Source: Cololabis saira (lineage: Eukaryota; Chordata; Actinopteri; Beloniformes; Belonidae). Taken from it: 64,000 bases of DNA. The stretch is taken from assembly GCF_033807715.1 (NCBI RefSeq), contig NC_084590.1:157501-221500 (forward strand), written 5' to 3'. Under the pieces are notes generated by a model. The model was given only the letters and a program-made list of their open reading frames with translations. It ran no database searches and was not told the DNA's origin. Both the position numbers and the translations under genes were made by a program. Each line of letters starts with the position of its first letter. Positions within the stretch are counted from its first letter, which is position 1. Below, piece after piece: positions 23,201-35,200 of this stretch.

Positions 23201-26200
23201 AGACTTCTGAGAGTCCAGTTGGACAGAGGTGCTGCCATGCTAGTACTAGAATTTTTGTTATGGATCGTTTTCCCTGAACCCAAGCGCAAAACACCAAACA
23301 GGGTTAACTTAAGCCAAAAAACGTGGCGTGGTTTAATGAAAACACAAAAAAAAACACAGGTAATGGCAACAAAGCTTCCCAAGTTAAAGTTTAACAAAAC
23401 GAACCAGCACTGAACAACTCGCAACCCCGCTCTTTAACCTTTCCTCCTGATGAGCTGACGAGCTGCAGGTGTTATGGCAAACCAAGCCATAAGGGCCATA
23501 AATAGGGCTTGAAGTAACGCACTGCCAAAAAAAGGGCGTAAAAAATGCCGTTTTGAGCACAAAAAATGCCATAAAAAGCTGCGTTTTAAACGAGTCGCGT
23601 AAAAAAAACGCGTTTCCCTCGGTCCTTAAACGTTCATGAACGCGCGTAAAAAGCGCGCGTCTTGTGCAACTACCACGCGTGAATAAAGCGGCATTTTCGT
23701 TCAAACTTAAGATCCCTCCCCCTTAATTTTTTCCAGCCACTAAAAGCGAACTGTAAGGAGCCAATGAGAAAGGAATCAGAGTCGGAATCAGAGGAATCAG
23801 CTCGTCTGCTTGGTTCTCTATGCAGAGATTTTCTTTCTCTTTCATCCAGAATAAACTGATCCATGTTAAACTGCTGACGCATTTAATGGATAGTTGTGAT
23901 GCCTTTGGTGAAAATCCACAATTTAAATAATAATGAAAATAAAGAAATATGCATTCAATGAGGTGGTTTTTATTTTTTGCAAGATAAAGTGTAGAACGGA
24001 CCAACACCTTTCTCAAACCAATCTTTGTAAAAGAACAGTTTTTGTTTCATCAGAATTAGGGATGCCCTAATTCTGATGAAACAAGTATATGAGAGCAGTA
24101 TCGGCCCCCGATACCGATACCAGTATCGGTATCGGGGGCCGATACTGCTCTCATATACTCGTACTCGCAAAAATTCTCCGATACCACGCACTGATACTTC
24201 ATTGTTGTTGTAGTTACTGGTTAGCGCCGCTAGGGGGAGATGTTGAGCCGTCCATGTTTCAGTAAATTCTATCTTCCTTAATTATACAAACTGGATGGTT
24301 GAGTATTACCCTTACTCACAGGGAACTTTATTAAACACTACGGCTGCAACTAACGACTATTTAAATAGTTGACTAGTCACCGACTATTGAAACGATTAGT
24401 CGACTTATCGGATAATTATTATTTTTTTTTTAATTTAGTATAAAGTTGCTTTAATTATGTGGCAAATGATAATAAACACAAGAAAGATAGCACTAGAGCC
24501 CTGCTATAGCGGGACTGTTTTCTTCATCCTGCTCCCGCTGAATTTCTGACCATTACAGCCCGCAACCTGTGTGTTACACTCCCGTCCCTCCCGCAAAATT
24601 CTGAGAATTCATGCCCGCACGGCGCACAATAATAGAGATGCATTGTTTTAGTGTCTTCTCCTGTTCTGCAAGAGAAAAGTCCAGACAAATCTATCTGATT
24701 TGATGTTAACATGATCATTGTGGAGCTTGATGGATAATTGACAGTTCATAGGCACCTGACTGAAAGTTAGATGCAAATCCATCATTGTCATCAGCGCACA
24801 AGCCTTTTTTCGCCTTTCACGCTGCATCAATTATGTCAATTATGATTGATTGCATTTTTAGCCTAGTTATTTTTGTAGTAGAAGTATCGGATCGGTACTC
24901 GGTATTGGCGAGTACACAAATTAAAATACTCGTACTCGGTATGAAAAAAATGGTATCGGGGCATCCCTAATCACAATGCATCTGATGTTCCAAATCGGGA
25001 CTGAATGTGTTGAAAAATCGTGTTGAAAATTATGTTTCCAGTATTGCAGTCATCTAACTGGAACATAATCCCACCAAAATCTTTAAAAGCTTTTATGAGG
25101 AAAATTATACCAGTGTGAAAACATGTGACACTCCTGCAGATACAGATCAACCTCTACGTAAGCTTTAGTACATAAATAGAGCAGTTTAAACATAAATACT
25201 CACATTAGTCAGGTACACACACTTCTCCAAACAGGAAAAATCCACACAGTTCTACACAGCTTCTCAGCAGACAGACTGATCAGACTTCCCACTACGGAAC
25301 ATTCTGCACCTCGGTAACAGCACACAATCAGTGAACGAACTGGAACTATAAGCTAAACTCTAGGGCTTTCCTACACAGCCGCCCCCAAAAGTCTGTTTAG
25401 AGCTTTTGAACATAAGCAGGAAAGCCAATTAGGGGTCCTCTGTATCAGGTAAATTCGGGAGCTGCACCAGTCGGGACACAGGGCACAAATAGGTCTTGTC
25501 CTTCACCTGCACATCCGCGGTGCGTCTGTGTGACCTTCCTTACAGGCCATAGTGCCCGAGGAAGTTATGGGTCAACGATGAGGACCACCTGGTCAACAGA
25601 CAGTTCCTTCCCATCCTTCCTCCACTTCTTCCTATTTTGCAGACCTGGCAAGTAACGCCGAATGAAGGTGGACAAAAAATGGTCGGCCAGCACTTGACTG
25701 TGCCTCCAACGATGTTTGCCAAGGAGGTCACTTGAGTCATAGACGGCTTGTGGTAGGGATGAATCCCGGCATCCCATGATGAGGATATTTGGAGTGATGG
25801 GATCTGGGTCTGCAACATCCGAGGAGGGATAGTCCAATGGCTTTGCATTCATGATGCCCTAAACTTCGATGAGGACCGTGCGAAGGACGGTCTCAGATAC
25901 CGTCTGATCCTTCAGGATAACCCTAAGGGCGGTCTTCATAGACTTAATCTCCCTCTCCCAAGTCCCACCAAAATGAGGTGCACTTGGTGGATTAAAGCAG
26001 AATCTAATCTTCTGCTTGGCCAACTGGTCCCTCAGTCTCGGTGCCATCTCGGTAAAGGTGTCCTGCAGCTCCTATCTCCTCCAACAAAATTGGTACCAAT
26101 ATCACAGAGAAGCTCAAATGGTGTACCACGACGTGAGATGAAGCATCTCAGGGACATGAGGAAGGCGTCAAGAGTCCAAACTCTCAAGGAGGTCAAGGTG

Positions 26201-29200
26201 AATGCAGCGTGTAGTCATGCACTTGTATAGAATCCCCCATCTCTTCTCATTCCAGCGCCCTATTTTAATGTGGAATGGGCCGAAGCAGTCCACTCCTGTA
26301 GAATAGAATGGTGGCTTGTACAGGCGTAAGCGTGAGGGCGGAAGGTCAGCCATCTTAGGCACTTTGCTCGCCAAAGCTGACATTCTTGGCAGTAGTGCTG
26401 ATGCTTCCTGATCACTTCCCTTTCACTTAGAACCCAGTACTTCCGCCGGAGATCGGCAAGCACTCGCTCTGGCCCAGGGTGGAGAAGAGCCTGATCATAA
26501 TCTTGGATGAGCAGCTTCGTCAAGGGATGATTGGGTGGATAGCGTCCATATCCAAATTATCTGCTCTGCGAAGTCGACCGCCGACTCTGAGGAGACCTAT
26601 AGCCTTGTCATACTCTGGGGCTAGAGAACTCAAGCGACTGTCAGATGGAAGAGGCCGGTTGGACTTGATCTCATTTGGGAATGAGTCCAGCTGGGCTTGG
26701 ACAAGGAAGGCCTTCTCCGCGTTCAGGTAGTCAGCCGCATCACAAGGCTCCTCTGTCATCTGGGAGTCAGCTGCCCCGTGAAGGGACCTGGCTGTTACTT
26801 CGACAAGCTCTTTCCATGAAGAAAGGTCTGCTATAGCAGGGAGCTGTTCGCTGTTGTGTGATTCTGGACCAACAGAGCGCATCGTAGGCCACTGATCTTC
26901 AGGTAAGTAGAGGAATTCCGGACCTTCATTCCAACGATGTGGTTGTGCCAACGCCTCCAGTGTCAACCCTCGAGTCATCTGCTGGGTTTGTGGCAGAGGT
27001 CAAGTACCTCCAAGTGTCAGGCTCAGTCAGGTTTTGGATCTCTGCGACTCGTGTTCCCACGAATACCTTGTACCTGCAGGACTCCAACTTAGTCCAGTAA
27101 AGGACAGTGGTAGAGTCGGACCACAGGAAAACCCGCTGGATGGGCACAGTGAGCTCAGTTTGGAGTACATCGGCGAGCTGAGCACCTGTAAGGGCAGCGC
27201 TCAACTCAAGGCGGGGCATTGATAGCTGCTTCCTAGGGGCCATCCGAGACCTGGAAAGCACAAAGGAAACCTGGACTTGCTGCTGGTCATCCATAGTCCT
27301 CATGTAAGCAACCGAGCCATATGCTCGCTCCTAGCATCGCAAAAGATATGAAGCTCTCCGATTGCGGTAGAGGGGTCTGAGCATTGAGCTGCTGACACTC
27401 CAGATCAGTGTTGTTGTCTTCTAGGACCTGGCACTGTAACTCCTCGAGCTCCAGGCAATGGATATTCTCCTGCAGGATAGCTTCCTGGACTCGTGACAGA
27501 GCATGACAGGGATTTGCACTCGCGGATGAGCGGACAGAGCCAAGGAGGGGGCCAAGACCAGCATTGAGGGCAGACCGGGTGGTCGAGTGGCGTGAGGGCC
27601 CACTCCTCTCAGATGGGGCTCTAGCCTCGCTAGCCTGCTGTCCGGGTGCTTGTGACCGATGTGTGGGCTCACTCCTCACAGATGTGGACCTCATCTCCCT
27701 AGCCTGGCTTCCGGAATGCGTGCGCTAGATCTTTAGGAGATTCATCTGGTTGTTGAGGTCCATAGCCCACCACAAAGGAGAATATCAATTGTGCGAACAT
27801 TGCAAATGAGGAGCACATGTCTAACTCAGCCAGTACATGCAGGCTAACACAGCTAATATAGCTAATTCACTGTAACTAATTTACCGTTACTGAAACTCCG
27901 GCAGATACAGATCGACCTCTACATAAGCTTTAGTACATAAATAGAGCAGTTTAAACATAAATACTCACATTAGTCAGGTACACACTTCTCCAAACAGAAG
28001 AAATCCACACAGCTCTACACAGCTTCTCAGCAGACAGACTGATCAGACTTCCCACTCCGGAACATTCTGCACCTCTTAAAGGGCCGGTAACAGCACACAA
28101 TCAGTGAACGAACTGAAACTATAAGCTGAACTCTAGGGCTTTCCTACAAATTTTATCAGATATATGCAATGAAAAAGCTGGATAAACGTCAGCGTCAACC
28201 ACAATGTTTATGATATTGATTCGACTAAACAAGCTGAGATAGACTCCATTTTAGAGAGAAGAATACATCCAAATATAGATAAATCTCTGAAGCCAGCCGT
28301 TGAAAACAACTTTACTTTTCTGGATTTTAGTTTATATACATATATAAAACGCACACATGCATATGTTGCTATAAAAACATCAAATGAGGTGCTCAGTGTG
28401 GAGAAAACATATGCATGTGTGCGTTTTATATATGTACATAAACTAAAATCCCGAAAAGTAAAGTTGTTTTCAACGGCTGGCTTCAGAGATTTATCTATAT
28501 TTGGATGTATTCTTCTCACTAAAATGGAGTCCATCTCAGCTTGTTTAATCGAATCAATATCATAAACACTGCTGTTGACGCTGACGTTTATCCAGCTTTT
28601 TCATCGCATATATCTGATAAAATCGATAAGACAAGTTAGATTTCACTTGGAGAAGCATGAATGGGGGTTATCATATTTTACCCCCTACAAGATCCATAAA
28701 ACTGCACAAGATGCATTCCGTCATACACCCATGTCAACACTGGCATAATTTTCCTCATAAAAAGCTTTTAAAGATTTTGGTGGGATTATGTTCCAGTTAG
28801 ATGACTGCAATACTGGAAACACATCCAGTCCCAATTTGGAACATCAGATGCATTCTGATGAAACAAAAAACGTTCTTTTACAAAAATTGGTTGGAGAAAG
28901 GTAGTACAGTAGGCTGGAAAAAATTAACGGGGAGGGATCTTAAGTTTGAACGAAAACGTCGCTTTTTACGTGCCGCTTTCATGCGCATTCATGACTCGTA
29001 TAAAATGCCCCTTGCATTATTTGTGCTCAAAATAACGTTTTTTACGCCCTTTTTTTCGGCAGAGCGTTCATTCAAGTCCAGTTTTTGGCCCTTATGGCTT
29101 GCCACATCCATCGCCGGCTCGTGCTCGTCACTGCGTGCGCAGCTCCTCTTGGCCACACCCCGCGCCGACTCCGCACTCCCAGCGTGACTGGGCTGCGGAG

Positions 29201-32200
29201 GAAAGCCCCCGCCAGGCCAAGCCCTCACAATTTTTTAATTTTCTATTTTAAAGTGTTCCCTTCCCATCCAACACAACAGCCCCTTAATACAAAAATGATC
29301 ATAAGATAATTTTTGATCATCTTGTATGCATGCAGCTTACTCAGTGCTGAGTTGTGCAAAAATCTTCTAACTAATTCTGATGAGCAGAGAAGTTTACTAG
29401 ATGCAGAAATGCTCCTTAAAGAGCTTCGTCTTTAGCTTGCTCTTAAAAGTAGGTACAGACCCTGCAGATCGAACAGAGTTTGTTAGGTCATTCTACCATC
29501 GGGGAAGAATGGAGGAGAAGAGTCTAGCTACTGATTTCACGCCTCTTTGTGGTGGAAGCTCTTAGTTGATCTACTCTGAGATCAGAAACTCTGAGTTTTC
29601 GGTTCCAGAACAGCAGATTTGAGTTAATTTACTCAACTCAACTGAGTTAATTTACCCCCCCCCCCCCATATGTATGCATATATATATATATGCATATATA
29701 AAACTATGGTGATGTTGAATGTGATCGATTTCAATATTATGAATGGTGTCTTGAAACTGAAATGGTTAAAATCTTTCCTTACAAATAGACATTCCATCTG
29801 GTTTATTGTTCCTAATATGATTTTCCAAAAAATGGGTGGAATAGACTAGAATAATATTATTTTGTTGAAGACAAGAATTTTGACTTTGTCCTTAATAATT
29901 TGGTGTTATTGGGAAAGTTCTTCATTCATAAATGTAGATTTTTTTAAGACCAAACCATGTTTGACCCATTAGAGAAATGAGCTAAAGCTCTTGAGTAAGT
30001 CCTTAAGTCTTGTTAAAGAAAAGAAAGCCCTTAAACTGTTTTCTTTACTTGAAAGATATGATTTAATATAAGATGGCCCTTGTTAGGTATTTTTTATTTA
30101 ATTTTTATTTTATGTTGTACAATAATTAGATTCTCAGTGTATATACTGATGTTGCTCAACCCAAGGCAAAATTTTGTAATTCTGATATGACTTTTATGTG
30201 CTTTGTTTGTTTGTATCTATCTTTCAATAAAAAAAAATATATATATTCTGGTGTAAAATTAAAGTGAAGTTAAAGTGAGTTAACAAGGGGGAAGTTAACC
30301 TGCATGGGGAACTTTCTCCAGCTGAGAGCAGCAGTGCCAGCTGGGATCAGACCGGGAACAGCGCCACTAGCGGCCAGAGCGAGAACTGCAGGTAACGTAC
30401 ACGTTCAGTTTCTTTTTGAGAACGTGCCTGTCGACGCGCCAAATGAACGCAGGATACGCGTGACGTCACGCGTACGCGTTCTGAACGGCAACTGTAGACG
30501 CGGCTTTAAGGTAAGATATCAAATCACCCTACCCTCTTATAAATCTGTTTAAGGGAAATATTTGACTTTTTTTACTCTCTCTCTTTCTGTCTTCTGTGCC
30601 GTCCCTCTCCTTTTTGCATTTGGACTTTAACTGTTTGAAGTTAAACTCGGATGTCCCTGTGATATTGTTGCACTGACATAGTGAAAAAAGTGAACAGAAT
30701 GAGTTAAATTGCGTTTGTTAGATATGCTTTTTCTGCTCTCTAACTCTGCCGCTTGCTGTCCGTCGTGCAGAAAACGGATGTGTATTGCGTAAAGGCCCAT
30801 TGGGGGGGCACATAATAACCAGCGATGTAAATGCTTAATATGAGTTTGCCATCAACGATCACAGCAAACCAGTTTCAATTACACAACATCCATCCATCCA
30901 TTATCTATACCTGCTTTATCCCTTGCGGGGTCACGGGGGTCTGCTGGAGCCTATCCCAGCTCATTTTAGGTGAGAGGCAGGGGTTACACCCTGGACAGGT
31001 CACCAGTCCATCACAGGGCCACATATAAACACACAAACCATGCTCACAATCACACTCACGCTCACACCTATGGGCAATTTAGAATCACCAATTAACCTAA
31101 TATGCATGTTTTTGGACTGTGGGAGGAAGCCGGAGTACCCGGAGAGAACCCACGAAAGCACGGGGAGAACATGCAAACTCCACACAGAAAGGCCCCTGCC
31201 GGGCCTGGGAGTCGAACCGGGGACCTTCTTGCTGTGAGGCAACAGTGCTAACCACCAAGCCACCGTGCTGCGCAATCTCTTTTTAATACACACACACACA
31301 AGTGTATTGTGCACCCAAACTGCAAAAAAAAACAAAAAACAACGACGTACAGGCCACGTCTCTCCCTCCCTCCCTCCCTCGCCCTCTCCATCTCTCTCTC
31401 ATACAACGCATACACATACAAATGTGAACAGTGAATCTCCAAATTTAATTTGACGAAATTAGACAGACCCAAACATTCCACATTTGCGTAATAATAAACG
31501 CCAAGGCTGGCGCCATGAAGTCAATTAAATGCATGTCTCACCTTTAGAAGAGTTGCACATCTTAATTTTCCTATTTCACCATAGATCACACTTTGGGAAG
31601 CCTTCTTTATATTTTAGCGTTATTTCCGCGTAGATAAGAGTGAGTTTGATGCTCCTTAACAAGTTTTGTCCGCGGATCAACATCAACCCAGCTCCCCCAA
31701 CCCCTTGCTCCCTGATTGGCTGATTTATAGTTCCGCGTCACACCAACGCAGAACCGACGGCGTAGGGTACGCGGCGACGCACACCGCACCGCGACCCTAC
31801 GCCGTCGATTTAACGCAGAACCATAATTCAGGCGAAGCTGCAGTCTGTCTGCGCTGATCACAGACACACCGGGTCGGAGCGGATTGGGTCATGATGTTTA
31901 ACCTGTGTTTTGTGATTAATAAGCATGGGTTTTAATTAAATGTAATTTACGAAGGATGATTTCACGTTCAATAAGATAAGTAATCAATAAAATACAAAGT
32001 TTGGCACAAAGGCTTGGCCTGCTTGTGGGCGAGTGGAGGGGGGCACATTAAAAGAAGGTGGCAAGATATAAGGCGAAGAACTAAAGAAAAAGTATAAAAG
32101 TAATAAAACTTGTGCAACCATTTTTAAAATAGCATGCAGCAGAATAAAGACTCTCTCTCTGCGTATTCTTTGATTTTGGATGTCGCCTCCTTGCCACAAT

Positions 32201-35200
32201 AACAGCAGCAGCAGATTAGCACCTTCCTTATTAAACAGATGCAATCACAATACGCGCAATTACTTTCAGGCTTGGTAAATATCATTGCGTGTGGTAAATT
32301 ACCCTATTTGCATCTTCCCCTCCCAGTATTTAGCGATTTCTGGCAGGTACGCCCCATATTGATTATTCATCAGGGCAAAAGTACCAAATTAATTGCGTGT
32401 GCTATTTTGTGCATTTGAGAGGCGCAGTCCTCTTTGCACGCTGTTAGTAGATCAGCTGGCACTTTGGTTTGCGGGTGCTGTCAAGTTTGCACACGTTTTT
32501 ACACATGCAAACCTTTAGTAAATCAGGCCCTCAGAGTTTTTTACTAAACCTGCTTTGTGAAACGGACCCCAGGTGTGTTTCACTGGCTGAGCGGAGCTGT
32601 CAAGAGGGAGTGTATCTCTGGATGAAGCAGTGAAGGTAGGCAGGAGCTGTCTGGGTAATTGTTTGGTAAGCCAAGGGCTTTTGGCTTACCAAAACTTACC
32701 AACGCTGTCCTAAAGCTATCTGCTCACCTGGAATGGAATATCAGCCACGGTTTTGGCCAGGTAGTAGGCCTTCAGGCTGTACCAGTAGTTAAGATGCTCC
32801 CTCAGGAACACATTCATCTCCAGAGGAACTGCCAGACAGTGTTAAACATTTACAAACAGAGTACAGTATGGACATACAGAATGGCACTAGTTATCACAAG
32901 AGGCAACAAATATGAGTCCAATGTCTTCATGGTCAACTTACAGGTTAACACAGTTGGCATAAGTGCTCCAAACATGAGGAAGAGCATAGAGAAGAAGAGA
33001 AATCCAGTGTTGTTAAACACCTTGCTGGCATCATTGCCAATGTTCAGATAGAGCAAACCTATTAACACACCTATGGCGATGTGGGACATCAATCTGAGGT
33101 GGGTCAACACCTGGGAACATGGGAGCAGGTGAAAAATATTAAACATTTCAGGCTCATATGTTTTCAATCAGTAATGTTCTCACCTACCTGATCTCGACAT
33201 ATCGTTATGAAAGTTCTCTTGAAGAGGATACAGAACTGCACAAGGGTATTTGTGGCAAAGGTGTGACTCTCTATCTGTCCAGAATCCTAAGGGAGATAGA
33301 AGATCATGTCATCATCATCATTGTCTTCGTCCTCCTCCTCCTCATCATGACCACATCATTAGTAAAAGCATCATCAGCGTGATCATCACCATGAAAAATG
33401 TTTGACCATCATCATCACCATCATGATGCTTCTGCTATGATGATGATAAAGACCATCATCACTATCATCTTCATAGTGGAGAAGCTTAATCATTATTGTA
33501 TTGATCCAAAAGATTCTTGAATGAAAACAATTCCAAAAAAGATTTTGTCAGGGTTTGACATTTCCTGTTTTATTTTCAAGCCCATGGCTGCGTCCGAAAT
33601 TCCATACTTCCACCCTAATGAGTATGCAAAAACAGTATGTGAGACTTTTGTAGTGCGTCCGAAACATTAGTACGTACTTAATAGTATGCGCTACCCATAC
33701 TCATTCCGGAGAAATTTATTAGTATGGATTGATGGACACTAGCTAAGCAGAAACTTCCCACAATGCAATGCAGCAGTGTTTGGTTGCTAAGTGCTGCGCA
33801 GATACGTATATGTCATAACTATAATATTAATTATAATAATATTATTATATAATATTAATATTATAATAATCGTATATAATAATATTATATAATGTCATCT
33901 TGTTTCGGACAGTATAAACGGGGACATGGGGGCTGAGACCCCGCCTGTAATCTGATAGGCCCCAGAAGTGCCCCTGTTCTGTCAATCAATGGGCAAGCTG
34001 AGAATTTGATTATCATTGCTGCAGTTCCACCCCCAAACTGTTGGTGGCAGTGCGCCTGTTGCGTCAATACAACTGAATAGAAGAAGAAACAGCTCGGTGC
34101 ACTCTAGGTGGGACAAACAGATTATGGTAGATGTTATTGGAGAGTTTGATTTGGAGGGAGGGTTTACTTCCTTTTAAAATATTAGTGGTGGGCTGAATGT
34201 AACGTAAGGATTGCGTTTTCATTTTGCTTCCAAAGAAAGAGGATGATGTTAAATTCTTCTAGTCAGCGGCGACCACATTGAACTTCGAACTACACGGCAA
34301 CGTGCTTTGGTGAGTGAAATGCTCTTGCTGATTTTGTACAGTTAAGTTTAGGTTTGTATTAAACTATACTGTAACTAGCCAACATTAAAACTGTTGGCTT
34401 ATAAAATTACCAACTGCACTTGTTAGCTCAGCTGCAGCTCGTCAGCTCATCTATGGGAGAAGTTAAAGAGCGGGGCTGCAAGTAGCTCGAGGCGTGTTCA
34501 TTTTGTTTGTTTGTTTGTTTAGTTGTTTGCTTGTTGCTGTGTGCCTGGTGATTTTCTAGTTCCCCATGAGGAGGGTTCCTTTTTGAGTAAGGAGTTTTTT
34601 TTGTACACATCTCTGTGGATTCCCTGTGGGAGTTTTTTGGTTTACAATTAAACTATGCCATGTTTTGGCGTAGTTTAATTGTAAACCAAAGTTTATCCCT
34701 GTCTGGTGTCGTGCTCTTGGGTTCAAAGAAAGAAATCCATAACAATGAAGTTGCAATTTGGTTGGTAGGATAGCACTTTGACCTGATTGTTCAAAGATTA
34801 AGAGAATCATGTTAACACCAATTGATGTCCAGTCAAGCAGCGCTATTTCTGGATTTGGGAAACACTACATTACAGTAAATCCCGTGTACAAATGACAGCG
34901 AAACTGAAAAAAAAAAACATTTCGACTTTTGTTGTTTTCTTTCAGTTTGATGTTACACATTATCAATGATATGTGAAATGATGTTCGTCAGTGCAGCTAA
35001 TTGTTACCTAGGCTGATTGGGTAACGTATTGCGTCGCGCATCACGTCACCTCCTGGTGTTACGGTCTGATGCCGTTGCACGGCGTTGCTGGCTCTGATCT
35101 CTCCAGACATTTTTGTCTAAACTTAAGATTGTTTTCTGGTAAAATAATACTATATCTGGTAAATTTCTGTCTTTATTTCAACACTCGCACATTTTACTCT

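Larger units (their letters stand above)
23481..25125. repeat. Repeat family D, left copy (interrupted)
   Basis: Segments of this block, including AAGGGCGTAAAAAATGCCG and the part at 24972-25118, recur in reverse complement at 28741-29105. A hAT-like element (24056-24971) is inserted within it, and a BEL/Pao element (25126-28148) abuts its right end. No coding sequence is recognised. Confidence 0.7.
25126..28148 (-). mobile_element. BEL/Pao LTR retrotransposon, internally deleted
   Basis: Two LTRs of about 255 bp (25126-25375 and 27891-28148) flank a minus-strand internal region. A purine-rich tract (complement of GCCGCCCCCAAAAG, about 25377-25390) precedes the 3' LTR. Pieces of Gag, RNase H, integrase zinc-binding and integrase core are found in the order of BEL/Pao elements, but protease and RT are missing. 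I see no target-site duplication. The element abuts the foldback at 28151. Confidence 0.88.

Noticed and set aside
30304..30552. 82-codon ORF in a CpG-rich patch
   Set aside because: No domain, no splice partner, and no start context that stands out. CpG richness alone does not support a gene.
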